64,000 bases of DNA from BRHc4a sp049323915 (GTDB lineage Bacteria > Bacillota > Desulfotomaculia > Desulfotomaculales > Desulfocucumaceae). Numbering within the stretch: position 1 is the stretch's first letter; each line of letters starts with the position of its first letter. Shown here in pieces: positions 17,082-26,001 of the stretch. The stretch lies in assembly GCA_049323915.1 (NCBI GenBank), contig JBMOPC010000033.1:1-64000 (forward strand). Reading direction: 5' to 3'. Under the pieces are notes generated by a model. The model was not told the origin of the DNA and did no database searches. It saw nothing but the letters and a program-made list of their open reading frames with translations. Position numbers and translations under genes: made by a program.

Positions 17082-18370
17082 TAAACTGGAAAGAAACTTA
17101 CAAAAAACGGCTTGTCTCGCCCGAAGAAGCTGTAAAAAACATTAAATCCGGGGACCATGTGGTATTGCAGCATGCCTGCGGGGAACCACGAACCTTAATT
17201 GAGGCCATGGTGGCCAGAGAGGATTTAAGAGAAGTAGTAGTCTCTCACATGGCAGCCTTAGGATCGGCTGAGTATGCTCAAGAAGGAATGGAGGAGCATT
17301 TTAGACACAACGCATTTTTTGCCGGGGCTGCTACAAGAAAAGCGATCCATGACGGCAGAGCCGACTATACTGCATGTTTTTTTCACGAACTTCCCAGGGC
17401 TTACCGGGACCACATACCGCCGGATGTGGCTTTAATACATGTTTCCCCGCCAAACAAATGGGGTTTTTGTTCCCTGGGCATTTCCGTGGACTATACCAAG
17501 CATGTTGCGGAAGTTGCCAAGACGGTTATAGCTCAGGTTAACGAAAAAATGCCAAAAACATACGGGGATAGTTTTATTCACGTCAACGACATTGATGTCT
17601 TTGTGGAAAGCACCCGGGATCTTATTGAAATACCTGTACCAACCATTGGTGAAGTGGAAAAGGCTATCGGGGAAAACATTGCCACATTGATAGAAAACGG
17701 CTCCACATTACAGTTGGGCATTGGCGCTATCCCCGATGCAATGCTAAGTTTTCTGTATGACAAAAAGGATTTAGGCATTCATACCGAGATGTTTTCCGAC
17801 GGGGTAATTGAGTTGGTTGAAAACGGTGTCATTAACGGCAGGGCGAAAACGCTGCACCCTGGAAAAATAGTGTGCTCATTTATAATGGGTACAAACCGGT
17901 TGTACGAATTTGTGGATGACAACCCGCTGGTAGAGTTTTACACGGTGGACTATACCAATGATCCTTATATAATTGGACAGCATGATAAACTGATTTCCAT
18001 TAATTCTGCAATTCAGGTTGACCTGCTGGGGCAGGTCTGTGCCGACACCATCGGTTACAAGCAGTTTAGCGCTGTGGGCGGGCAGGTGGACTTTGTCCGC
18101 GGCGCGTCCCGCTCCAGAGGAGGCAAGGCCATTATTGCCATGCCCTCTACGGCAGGAGGAGGAAAGTACTCCCGCATAGTAAATTTATTGGATGAGGGCG
18201 CTGCGGTGACAACCTCCCGGTATGATGTCCAGTTTGTGGTAACTGAGTATGGTGTTGCTGACTTGAGGGTTAAGACCAACCGGCAGCGGGCTATGGAATT
18301 AATTAGAGTAGCTCATCCCGATTATCGGTCTGAGCTGAAAGCTGCCGCCCAAAGAAGAAAAATATTTTAA
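17081..18370 (+). CDS. abfT: 4-hydroxybutyrate (acetyl-CoA) CoA-transferase, AUA start
   Basis: Class I-type CoA-transferase related to AbfT: it would move CoA from acetyl-CoA or another donor to 4-hydroxybutyrate. The glutamate motif GIHTEMFSDGVIEL and the C-terminal GGQVDFVRGA and VVTEYGVADLR are present. Homology begins at NWKETYKKRLVSPEEAVK, upstream of any ATG, GTG or TTG that would retain it. The codon aligned with Met1 of the clostridial enzyme is ATA at 17081, with TTGGAGGG twelve bases upstream; another ATA stands at 17078. The first canonical start is GTG 17159, which would drop 26 conserved residues. I favour AUA initiation or an ATG-to-ATA change. Confidence 0.88.
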   Translation: MNWKETYKKRLVSPEEAVKNIKSGDHVVLQHACGEPRTLIEAMVAREDLREVVVSHMAALGSAEYAQEGMEEHFRHNAFFAGAATRKAIHDGRADYTACFFHELPRAYRDHIPPDVALIHVSPPNKWGFCSLGISVDYTKHVAEVAKTVIAQVNEKMPKTYGDSFIHVNDIDVFVESTRDLIEIPVPTIGEVEKAIGENIATLIENGSTLQLGIGAIPDAMLSFLYDKKDLGIHTEMFSDGVIELVENGVINGRAKTLHPGKIVCSFIMGTNRLYEFVDDNPLVEFYTVDYTNDPYIIGQHDKLISINSAIQVDLLGQVCADTIGYKQFSAVGGQVDFVRGASRSRGGKAIIAMPSTAGGGKYSRIVNLLDEGAAVTTSRYDVQFVVTEYGVADLRVKTNRQRAMELIRVAHPDYRSELKAAAQRRKIF

Positions 18371-18384
18371 ATGGAGGGGTTCCA

Positions 18385-19149
18385 GTGCAATTTCCAAGCT
18401 TAGATGTCAAGGACAAGGTGGCAATTGTAACCGGCAGCAGTAAAGGAATTGGCCTGGGCATGGCTCAGGGTTTGGCTCATTACGGTGCAGACCTGGTAAT
18501 CTTAAGCAGGAATCTTGACGAGGCCGAAGCTGCTGCAGATATTATCAAGGATATGGGCAGAAAAGCCATTGCCGTAAAGTGTGATGTGACCAAAAAGGAC
18601 GAAGTGCAAAATATGGTAGATGCTGCCCTGGATGAGTTTGGTAAAATAGACATTTTAATAAACAACGCCGGCATGAACATCAGAAAGCCGCTGGTTGAGT
18701 ATGAGGAAGAGGAGTACGACAAGGTAATTAACGCTAATCTCAAGGGTATCTTCTTGGCGGGTCAGGCTGTAGCCAAGGTGATGATGAAGCAGAAAAGCGG
18801 AAAAATAATCAATATTTCCTCTATCTTTGGGGGGGTGGCCATGCCCAACCAGGCCGCTTACGCCTCCAGCAAGGGAGGAATTAACCAGCTTACCAGAGTA
18901 ATGGCCTTGGAACTGGCACCATATAATGTAAACGTCAACGCCATAGCCCCGGCTTACATTAAGACCCCTATGACCGAGGGGTGGCTTTCCGATGAGGAAC
19001 GATTGAAAGAGATATTAGCCAGCACCCCCATTGGGCGCATAGGTGAGCTTTCGGATCTGGTGGGGCCGGTAGTGTTTCTGGCATCGGAAGCATCCAGTTT
19101 TATCACCGGCCACATCCTTTATGTTGACGGAGGCTGGTTGGCCAAATAA
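18385..19149 (+). CDS. Short-chain dehydrogenase/reductase
   Basis: Classical SDR of 254 aa with the NAD(P)-binding TGSSKGIG (residues 16-23), NNAG, the catalytic serine in NISSIFGG and YASSK. Closest in pattern to gluconate 5-dehydrogenase/3-oxoacyl reductase-like SDRs. In this operon it could interconvert a hydroxy-acid and an aldehyde or ketone, for example 4-hydroxybutyrate and succinic semialdehyde, but that is inference. GTG start after GGAGGGGTTCCA. Confidence 0.85.
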   Translation: MQFPSLDVKDKVAIVTGSSKGIGLGMAQGLAHYGADLVILSRNLDEAEAAADIIKDMGRKAIAVKCDVTKKDEVQNMVDAALDEFGKIDILINNAGMNIRKPLVEYEEEEYDKVINANLKGIFLAGQAVAKVMMKQKSGKIINISSIFGGVAMPNQAAYASSKGGINQLTRVMALELAPYNVNVNAIAPAYIKTPMTEGWLSDEERLKEILASTPIGRIGELSDLVGPVVFLASEASSFITGHILYVDGGWLAK

Positions 19150-19164
19150 AGGGAGGTAGAAACC

Positions 19165-20343
19165 ATGACAGAAGTTGTTATCGTCGGTGGCGTAAGGACG
19201 GCCATTGGCTCTTACGGCCGGTCATTAGCACCGGTAATGCCTTCGGACCTTGCAGCATTGGTGATGAAGGAAATATTACGCAGGACGGGTATAGCCGGTG
19301 ATGCTATTGATCAGGTGATTATGGGCAATGTCATTCAGTATATTACGGAAGCTTCCAATCTGGCCAGAACTGCAGCATTAAAAGCAGGAATTCCCGTGGA
19401 AGTTCCCGCTTATACCCTTAACCGCTTGTGCGGCTCCGGGCTCCAGGCAGTCAACTCAGCTTATGAGACTATTGTATCAGGTGCTGCCGATGTTGTTATG
19501 GCAGCGGGGGTTGAAAGTATGAGCAACGCCCCGTACCTTTTGGATGGGGCCCGTTGGGGGTATCGTATGGGGGACTCCAAAATAAAAGACGGTTTGATCG
19601 GCGCACTGACGGATTCCAACCACCTGGTGCATATGGGTGTTACGGCGGAAAACCTGGCTGAAAAATACCAGATATCCAGGGCAGAGCAGGATGAATTTGC
19701 CCTGCTCAGCCAGCAGCGTGCCGTGGCGGCCATAGAAGGCGGCAGGTTTGAATCCCAGATCGTACCTGTGGAAATACCCAAACGTAAAGGTGAATCGGTG
19801 AGGTTTGACAGAGACGAGCATGCCCGTGCCGACGCCAGTCTGGAGGGGCTTGCCAAGTTAAAGCCTGCCTTCAAGAAAGACGGCACTGTTACTCCGGGTA
19901 ATGCCTCGGGCATTAACGATGCTGCGGCGGCAGTGATTATGATGACCGCGGAAAAAGCCAGGCAGCTGGGGTTAGAGCCCTTAGCCAAAATCAAGGGGTA
20001 TGCCACAGCAGGGGTGGACCCGCTGTACATGGGATTTGGACCTGTGCCCGCTACCCGGAAAGCCCTTGAAAGAACCGGTTTAACCCTGGAAGATATTGAC
20101 CTGATAGAGCTCAATGAAGCCTTTGCTGCCCAGTATTTAAGCTGCGAGCAGATACTGGGACTTAACCGGGAAATCGTCAACGTCAACGGCGGCGCCATTG
20201 CTTTGGGCCATCCCTTGGGGGCCACAGGGGTTATCATCCTCATCAAACTGATGTTTGAAATGATGGAGACAAACAGTAAATACGGTCTGGCTACCGCCTG
20301 CATCGGCGGCGGCCAGGGAATTGCCACCATTATAGAAAGGTAG
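19165..20343 (+). CDS. Acetyl-CoA acetyltransferase (thiolase)
   Basis: Thiolase II of 392 aa that cleaves acetoacetyl-CoA to two acetyl-CoA, or the reverse. The nucleophile Cys89 is in NRLCGSGLQ; GHPLGATG gives the base histidine; the second active cysteine is in ACIGGGQG. GGGAGGTAGAAACC precedes the ATG. It finishes the oxidation route from crotonyl-CoA in this operon. Confidence 0.95.
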   Translation: MTEVVIVGGVRTAIGSYGRSLAPVMPSDLAALVMKEILRRTGIAGDAIDQVIMGNVIQYITEASNLARTAALKAGIPVEVPAYTLNRLCGSGLQAVNSAYETIVSGAADVVMAAGVESMSNAPYLLDGARWGYRMGDSKIKDGLIGALTDSNHLVHMGVTAENLAEKYQISRAEQDEFALLSQQRAVAAIEGGRFESQIVPVEIPKRKGESVRFDRDEHARADASLEGLAKLKPAFKKDGTVTPGNASGINDAAAAVIMMTAEKARQLGLEPLAKIKGYATAGVDPLYMGFGPVPATRKALERTGLTLEDIDLIELNEAFAAQYLSCEQILGLNREIVNVNGGAIALGHPLGATGVIILIKLMFEMMETNSKYGLATACIGGGQGIATIIER

Positions 20344-20352
20344 GTATCCATA

Positions 20353-21195
20353 ATGAAGAAAGTGATGGTGTTGGGCGCCGGCACCATGGGTGCCGGAATT
20401 GCTCAGGTTGCAGCCGTTGCCGGTTATCAAGTGATGCTGAGAGATACCTCCCGGGAATTTGTGGAATCGGGCCTGGCAAAGATTGATAAAAGCTTGGAAA
20501 GAGCTGTAAAAAAAGAAAGGATATCCCTCGCAGAAAAACAGCAGATATTAGACAGAATTCAATGTACAACCCAGCTGGACGTCGCTAGGGAGGTTGACCT
20601 TATCATTGAGGCAATCTTGGAAAACATGGAGCTAAAAACAAAAGTTTTCAGCGAGCTGGATGCCCTGACTCCTTCACACTGTATCCTGGCATCCAACACC
20701 TCGGCTTTGAGCATCAGCCAGATAGCTTCCGCCACCAAGCGGCCTGATAAGGTAATCGGTATGCACTTCTTCAACCCTGTGCCGGTTATGAAGCTGGTGG
20801 AGGTAATCAAAGGCTCAAAAACTTCTGAAGAGACCTTCAATTCCACTGTCAGATTTGTGGGAAGCATCAATAAGCAGCCCGTGGCAGTTAATGAAGCGCC
20901 GGGATTTGTGGTCAACCGCCTGCTGGTACCGCTGATTAATGAAGCTGTTTTTATGTATAGTGAAGGAGTGTCCAGCGCTGAGGAAATTGACGAGGCCATG
21001 AAGCTGGGCGCCAATCATCCCATTGGACCGCTGGCCCTTGCAGATATGATCGGTTTGGATATCTGCCTGGCTGTAATGGAAACACTGCATGAGGAATTCG
21101 GGGAAGACAAGTACCGCCCGGCGCCGCTGCTCAGAAAAATGGTACGGGCCGGTGACCTGGGCCAGAAGTCCGGGCAGGGGTTTTATACTTATTAG
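20353..21195 (+). CDS. hbd: 3-hydroxybutyryl-CoA dehydrogenase
   Basis: NAD-dependent 3-hydroxyacyl-CoA dehydrogenase of 280 aa. The N-terminal Rossmann motif is LGAGTMGAGIAQVAA; the catalytic histidine is in GMHFFNPVP, and the C-terminal dimer domain includes NEAPGFVVNRLL. It oxidises 3-hydroxybutyryl-CoA to acetoacetyl-CoA, between a crotonase (not in this window) and the thiolase. Confidence 0.95.
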   Translation: MKKVMVLGAGTMGAGIAQVAAVAGYQVMLRDTSREFVESGLAKIDKSLERAVKKERISLAEKQQILDRIQCTTQLDVAREVDLIIEAILENMELKTKVFSELDALTPSHCILASNTSALSISQIASATKRPDKVIGMHFFNPVPVMKLVEVIKGSKTSEETFNSTVRFVGSINKQPVAVNEAPGFVVNRLLVPLINEAVFMYSEGVSSAEEIDEAMKLGANHPIGPLALADMIGLDICLAVMETLHEEFGEDKYRPAPLLRKMVRAGDLGQKSGQGFYTY

Positions 21196-21216
21196 AGTTT
21201 TAAGGGGAGAGACCCG

Positions 21217-21552
21217 ATGGCTTTTAAATGTACTAAGAACATTGTAGTTGAACCTATTGGCAAGGAACGGGTACTGGTCAAAACATCCTACGATGATAAC
21301 AGTTATTCCATTAAACTGAACAGCATTTGCGAGGCTTCAACTTATGAGCTGCTTTACGCAGACATTCAGGTGGACCGTTCCCCCCAAAACGGCATTAATT
21401 TTAACAACTTACTTCGGAAAGTCGTGGGCTTGAGCATTAAATTCAATACTGATACCCAGTTAAGACTGATAAAGGTGCTGGGCACGGAAAATATGCTACT
21501 GACAAACTTGCTATTAGAAAACGGGTTGGTACTGGAGAATACGCAGGTCTAA
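21217..21552 (+). CDS. Unknown protein at the end of the abf operon
   Basis: Protein of 111 aa following hbd by 21 bp with an AAGGGGAGAG ribosome site. It is mostly beta-strand-like and ends in a helical NNLLRKVVGLSIKFN, then LGTENMLLTNLLLENG. A weak resemblance to DUF2889 proteins (often found with CoA-ester pathways) is possible but I cannot confirm it. No cysteine, membrane or catalytic motif is evident. Confidence 0.7.
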   Translation: MAFKCTKNIVVEPIGKERVLVKTSYDDNSYSIKLNSICEASTYELLYADIQVDRSPQNGINFNNLLRKVVGLSIKFNTDTQLRLIKVLGTENMLLTNLLLENGLVLENTQV

Positions 21553-21908
21553 GAATCTGCATATTTTATCTTTAGTTTTATTAAAGGACATGACAATAAA
21601 GTTAGCTCAGCATAAGTTAAAACCATGGTTATACCTAAGGCCTTTTAGCTGTGGGTATACCGTATATCCGTCAGTTGTAACCGTGCAACCAGTTGCAATG
21701 GCCTTGGCAATAAATTCTTGTACTGAACAAACCCAAGAAGTTTATATTGTTGATCCCGGTCGGCCATTGCAGCCCTGATTTTATGTAGCATATGCCAGAA
21801 TGTTCGCCACCGCACATATGTTCCTGAGCTAGTTTATAGTCATTTTAAAGGATTATAAAGAAGTTTGTTGAAATATGCAGCAGAACTTTTTTAAGGAGGA
21901 TAAGTCCT
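21553..21908 (+). other. Intergenic region before the sigma-54 activator
   Basis: No convincing gene; a 62-codon frame at 21590-21778 lacks a ribosome site. A pair of inverted 9-mers, GCAATGGCC at 21695 and GGCCATTGC at 21762, extends to about 12 pairs with wobbles and encloses 58 bases, possibly a structured leader. No clear sigma-A or -24/-12 promoter found. TAAGGAGGATAAG before 21909 is the activator's ribosome site. Confidence 0.4.
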
Positions 21909-23993
21909 GTGTGGGAAAAGGCTTCGGATATTATGACCCGGGATATTGTTTCTCTAAACCCCCAAACTTCCGCAATAGACGCTGCAGAGCTTTTCTCCAT
22001 ACACCCGCAGTTTGAAAGCATACCTGTGGTGGACGAAACCCGGGTTCTGCTAGGTTTTTTCACCAAAAGCACTCTTTGTAAGCTGATTGCTGAGGGAGCA
22101 GATATCAGGATCCCTGTACAAAAGCATTTGACCACTGAATTTGTTTCCGTTAGAGAAGATATTTCCATTAAAGACCTTTTGAACATCGATGTCTGGCAGC
22201 TGGCAGTGACCGGTGAAAACGGTGTTTTCAAAGGGGTTATCTCCAGGACCGACTTAATGCTGGTTTTCAGAAAAAAAACTCAGGCAATGCTAAACCGGAT
22301 GCAAATTGTAGTGGACTCAACCTATAACGGTATTATCGCCATCAACGAAGAAAATCGCATCATATTGATGAATAAAGCTGCGGCGGAATTTACCGGTTGG
22401 GATAAAAACGATGCCATAAACAAAGATATCGAACAGGTAATTCCTGAAACAGGCCTGCCTGATGTAACCAGAACCGGGCAGCCGGTTTTCGGTCAGAAAG
22501 TGAACATCAACGGGTATAAAGTGGTTTCAAACAGAAGCCCCATCTATGAAGGGGACAGGCTTATCGGCGCCGTAGGGGTTTTCCAGGACATTTCCGCTTT
22601 GGAAACAGTGTCCCAGGAACTGGAACACACCCAGAATTTGAATAAAGAGCTTAACGCCATTATTGATTCCTGTCATGACGCCATAGTAGTGGCTGATGCC
22701 CAGGGTAATCTGGAGAGAATTAATAAGTCCTATGAAAGAATATCCGGCATAGACCGAGACTCCATTTTGGGGAAAAACATGACCGAGTTGGAGGAGGAAG
22801 GTATTGTATCCCAATCCATAAGCCTGTTGGTCCTGCAGGAGAAAGAACCCGTCACTATTTTACAGAAACTCAAGACCGGTAGGGAGATATTTTTTACCGG
22901 GACCCCGGTGCGTGATGAACACGGTAATATTATTAAAGTGGTTTCCACCGGTAGGGACTTGACCGAGTTGAATAACCTGCGCGCCGAACTGGAACGCACC
23001 AAAGAGTTGAGCAATAAATACTACCATGAGCTGAAACAGCTGAAAGAACAGCTGGGCGAGCAGAAGAAGGTAATCTTCTCCAGTGAAAAAATGCAGAATG
23101 TAGCACAGTTGGCATTGAAAATCGCCCAGGTGGACTCCACCGTGCTGGTACTGGGGGAATCCGGCGTGGGTAAGGAACTCATCGCCCGCATCGTTCATTC
23201 CAGCAGCAAACGCAAGAATAACCCCTTTGTCACCATCAACTGCGGCGCTATCCCCGAGCATTTATTGGAATCTGAGCTGTTCGGCTACGAAGAGGGTGCC
23301 TTCACCGGTGCTAAAAAAGGCGGTAAGACAGGCCTCTTTGAGGAAGCGCACCAGGGGACCATATTTTTGGATGAAATCGGCGAACTGCCGCTAAATCTGC
23401 AGGTAAAGCTGCTTCGGGTACTTCAGGAAGAGGAAATTACCCCGGTGGGCGGCGTGAAGCCAAAGAAAATTGACGTGAGGGTTATTGCTGCCACCAACGC
23501 TAAACTTGACAAGCTGGTTGCGGATAAATTGTTCCGGGAGGACTTGTATTACCGCTTAAACGTGGTGCCTGTAGAAGTTCCCCCGCTACGTGAGCGCAAA
23601 GAGGATATCATTCCCCTGACCTTCCATTTCCTGAAAAAGTTCAACCGTAAGTATTCGTTGAACAAAAGAGTGGCACCGGAAGTGCTGGATGAACTCATAG
23701 TCTACGAATGGCCGGGCAATGTGAGAGAATTGGAAAACATCATCGAAAGAATGATGGTTACTTCAAACCATGATATGATCAATCATGACGACCTGCCTGC
23801 CTTATTACGTAAGGAACGGGAGGGTCACGGTCTTATCAGCATTGCCAAGATCATGCCATTAAAGGATGCAGTGCAGATGGTGGAGCAGATTCTTATCAAC
23901 CGGGCACTAAAGGAATACGGCAGTACCAGAAAAGCGGCCAAAGTACTGGGCATAAACCAGTCCACCGTGGCTCGAAAAAAGAATATGGACTAG
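21909..23993 (+). CDS. Sigma-54-dependent transcriptional activator with CBS and PAS sensors
   Basis: Enhancer-binding protein of 694 aa. Order: two CBS domains (about 1-125; begins ASDIMTRDIVSLNP), PAS (about 135-240), a second PAS (about 250-365), a coiled linker, then the AAA+ domain with Walker A GESGVGKE (about 417), the sigma-54 contact loop GAFTGA and Walker B FLDEIGEL. The C-terminal helix-turn-helix is STRKAAKVLGINQSTVARKK. There is no receiver domain, so the signal is probably a small molecule or adenine nucleotide. Two -24/-12 promoters nearby (15283, 24129) are its likely targets. GTG start with a good ribosome site. Confidence 0.93.
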   Translation: MWEKASDIMTRDIVSLNPQTSAIDAAELFSIHPQFESIPVVDETRVLLGFFTKSTLCKLIAEGADIRIPVQKHLTTEFVSVREDISIKDLLNIDVWQLAVTGENGVFKGVISRTDLMLVFRKKTQAMLNRMQIVVDSTYNGIIAINEENRIILMNKAAAEFTGWDKNDAINKDIEQVIPETGLPDVTRTGQPVFGQKVNINGYKVVSNRSPIYEGDRLIGAVGVFQDISALETVSQELEHTQNLNKELNAIIDSCHDAIVVADAQGNLERINKSYERISGIDRDSILGKNMTELEEEGIVSQSISLLVLQEKEPVTILQKLKTGREIFFTGTPVRDEHGNIIKVVSTGRDLTELNNLRAELERTKELSNKYYHELKQLKEQLGEQKKVIFSSEKMQNVAQLALKIAQVDSTVLVLGESGVGKELIARIVHSSSKRKNNPFVTINCGAIPEHLLESELFGYEEGAFTGAKKGGKTGLFEEAHQGTIFLDEIGELPLNLQVKLLRVLQEEEITPVGGVKPKKIDVRVIAATNAKLDKLVADKLFREDLYYRLNVVPVEVPPLRERKEDIIPLTFHFLKKFNRKYSLNKRVAPEVLDELIVYEWPGNVRELENIIERMMVTSNHDMINHDDLPALLRKEREGHGLISIAKIMPLKDAVQMVEQILINRALKEYGSTRKAAKVLGINQSTVARKKNMD

Positions 23994-24006
23994 CAGGTTG
24001 CCGACA

Positions 24007-24050
24007 AACATCGCCGGTGATGCTCCAATGCATCGGTTGATGTTTTTATT
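24007..24050 (+). terminator. Terminator after the sigma-54 activator
   Basis: Interrupted stem AACATC...GATGC, loop TCCAAT, GCATC...GATGTT, followed by TTTTTATTTT. The outer six and inner five pairs are perfect. Confidence 0.75.
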
Positions 24051-24128
24051 TTATACCCTCCTTTCCCGTGGGAAGGGCCAAGCCTTGGTAGCACGGGGTT
24101 TTATTTTTTTTACAGCTTTCCTCGGGGC

Positions 24129-24145
24129 TTGGCGTCAATATTGCT
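24129..24145 (+). promoter_or_regulatory. Sigma-54 (-24/-12) promoter of the transporter gene
   Basis: TTGGCGTCAATATTGCT, near-consensus. The GG (24131-24132) and GC (24143-24144) are exactly ten bases apart. It lies 149 bp before the AtoE-like transporter and within 140 bp of the activator gene end. Confidence 0.87.
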
Positions 24146-24293
24146 AATATTAATAATGGACAAAAGATTTACAAAATTAAAAAATCAGTTGGATAGGGGG
24201 TAGAGTTAAGCAGACGGCAGCGCGGCAGGTGCTTGTAAAGACCCTGCCTGGAATGGGAAAGGCTTAATAATTTTACTTATTAGGAGGGTACAT

Positions 24294-25631
24294 ATGTTAG
24301 CTTCATTAGGGTCATTTTTTACCAAAATAGTTCGTAAATATTTACCGGACGCCTTTGTTTTTGCCATCGGTTTGACAGTATTAACATTTATTTTAGGTAT
24401 CATTATTAATAATCAAACTCCCGTGCAGATGATTAAGCACTGGGGCGGCGGTCTCTGGAACCTGTTGACATTCACCATGCAGGTATCACTTACCCTGGTC
24501 ACCGGTTATATTCTCGCCCATACCGCTCCGGTGCAGAAAGTGTTAAAAGGTGCAGCGGGTAGAGTTTCCACTCCTGCCGGTGCCATCATGGCCGCAGGTC
24601 TTATTGCTGCCATAGCATCCTGGATTTCCTGGGCCTTTGGCTTGATTGTAGGCGCATTGATCGCCAGGGAACTGGCCAAGAACGTGAAAGGCGTCCATTA
24701 CCCGCTGCTGGTTGCAGCAGCATACTCGGGATTTGTGGTCTGGCATGCAGGTTTGTCTGCTTCAGCCTCCCTGGCCGTAGCCACTCCGGGGCATTTTCTT
24801 GAAAAGACCATGGGAGTTGTCCCCGTTACTGAGACCATTTTCGCCTTACCGAACCTGGTGGCACTGATCTTAATTGTCGTTACTCTTCCTTTTATGCTGA
24901 GAATGATGATACCCAAGGATGCCGCTGAGATTGTGGAATTTAACCCCGGGGAAGCGGCTACTGCGGAAGTAGCTACTGAAAAAACCACTGTAAAAGTTGA
25001 CCTCACCCTGGCCCAGAGAATGGAAAACAGCAGGATTGGTTCGGCGGTATTGGGCCTGATGATGCTGGTGTACCTCATTTATTACTTCAGTACCAACGGC
25101 GGCTTGACTGCCTTGAACCTGAATGTCATCAACCTGTCATTCTTTACTCTGGGCATCTTGTTTGTGAAGTCGCCCAAGGAATATGTGGACATGGCAGTAG
25201 CCGCAGGTAAAAACGTGGCCAACATTATTATCCAGTACCCGCTTTACTCTGGAATTATGGGTATGATGGTAGGTTCAGGATTGGCGGTTACCATGACCGG
25301 CTGGCTGGTTTCCATTGCCACCGCCAAGACCCTGCCGCTATTTGCTTTCCTCTCCGCTGGTATGGTTAACATGTTCATACCTTCCGGTGGCGGCCAGTGG
25401 GCGGTACAGGGCCCCATCATGGTGTCGGCAGCCCAGCAGTTGGGTACAGACGTGGCCAAGGTTGTCCAAGCTGTGGCCTGGGGTGATGCCTGGACCAACA
25501 TGATCCAGCCCTTCTGGGCAATTCCCCTGTTAGGAATTGCAGGTTTAACCATCCGGGACATCATGGGTTACTGCACAGTAACATTAATCTGGACAGGTAT
25601 CATAATATCCGGTGTTTACCTGATATTTTAA
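24294..25631 (+). CDS. atoE: Short-chain fatty acid transporter, AtoE family
   Basis: Membrane carrier of 445 aa with about eleven hydrophobic segments, beginning FTKIVRKYLPDAFVFAIGLT as in AtoE. Conserved elements include SWISWAFGLIVGAL, GLSASASLAVATPGH, and the C-terminal FIPSGGGQWAVQGPIM. It should import short-chain acids such as butyrate, crotonate or hydroxybutyrate. TTAGGAGGGTAC precedes the ATG. The sigma-54 promoter upstream ties it to the 4-hydroxybutyrate operon. Confidence 0.92.
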   Translation: MLASLGSFFTKIVRKYLPDAFVFAIGLTVLTFILGIIINNQTPVQMIKHWGGGLWNLLTFTMQVSLTLVTGYILAHTAPVQKVLKGAAGRVSTPAGAIMAAGLIAAIASWISWAFGLIVGALIARELAKNVKGVHYPLLVAAAYSGFVVWHAGLSASASLAVATPGHFLEKTMGVVPVTETIFALPNLVALILIVVTLPFMLRMMIPKDAAEIVEFNPGEAATAEVATEKTTVKVDLTLAQRMENSRIGSAVLGLMMLVYLIYYFSTNGGLTALNLNVINLSFFTLGILFVKSPKEYVDMAVAAGKNVANIIIQYPLYSGIMGMMVGSGLAVTMTGWLVSIATAKTLPLFAFLSAGMVNMFIPSGGGQWAVQGPIMVSAAQQLGTDVAKVVQAVAWGDAWTNMIQPFWAIPLLGIAGLTIRDIMGYCTVTLIWTGIIISGVYLIF

Positions 25632-25663
25632 TAAATCTGCCGGGGTAACCCGGCAGATTTATT
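25630..25663. terminator. Terminator after atoE
   Basis: Perfect 15-bp stem AATAAATCTGCCGGG / CCCGGCAGATTTATT around a GTAA loop, directly at the stop codon. Confidence 0.85.
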
Positions 25664-25675
25664 GTGTCCTACGGC

Positions 25676-26000
25676 GCCATTTATGGTTGGCGTTACCAGT
25701 CTTTATACTGGCACGACTTGCTGGTCCAAATCGGGCACCGGCATACTTATCGGCCCTTGGAGCTTGGGTACGCCTGTTTTATTGTACAATGGTAAATTTG
25801 AACCGCGCAAAAGGCTGGAATTGCTGGAAAAATACGAGATTACGGTATTCTGCGCGGCTCCCACCGAGATACGTTTTTTGATTAAAGAAGATTATTCCCA
25901 ATACCCCCTTTGCCAAGCTTCGCCACGTAATCACCGCGGGAGAATCCCTTAATCCCGAAGAGATTAAGCAATGGGAGAGCAAAACCGGTGTATTTGCTAA
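25676..26000 (+). pseudogene. Internal fragment of an acyl-CoA synthetase
   Basis: Contains CWSKSGTGILIGPWSLGTPV, FEPRKRLELLEKYEITVFCA and APTEIRFLI, characteristic of the middle of AMP-forming acetyl-/medium-chain acyl-CoA synthetases. An extra C in the run at about 25900 breaks the frame; the other frame continues FAKLRHVITAGESLNPEEI up to WESKTGV. N- and C-termini are missing. It stops exactly where integrase-derived DNA begins, so an insertion or deletion removed the rest. A full version would have activated the imported acid. Confidence 0.82.
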
Positions 26001-26001
26001 T

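Noticed and set aside
21590..21778. 62-codon open frame between the abf operon and the activator
   Set aside because: No ribosome site, unremarkable composition and no recognisable similarity.
15205..24038. TGCATCGGTT shared about 90-105 bp upstream of both sigma-54 promoters (15205 and 24029), as an activator-binding site
   Set aside because: The 24029 copy lies inside the stem of the terminator at 24007-24050, which explains it fully; a single remaining match is not evidence for an upstream activating sequence.
24087..24118. T-box-like string GGTAGCACGG followed by a T-run
   Set aside because: No conserved AGGGTGG-type antiterminator, no specifier stem and not enough leader length between the activator terminator and the sigma-54 promoter.
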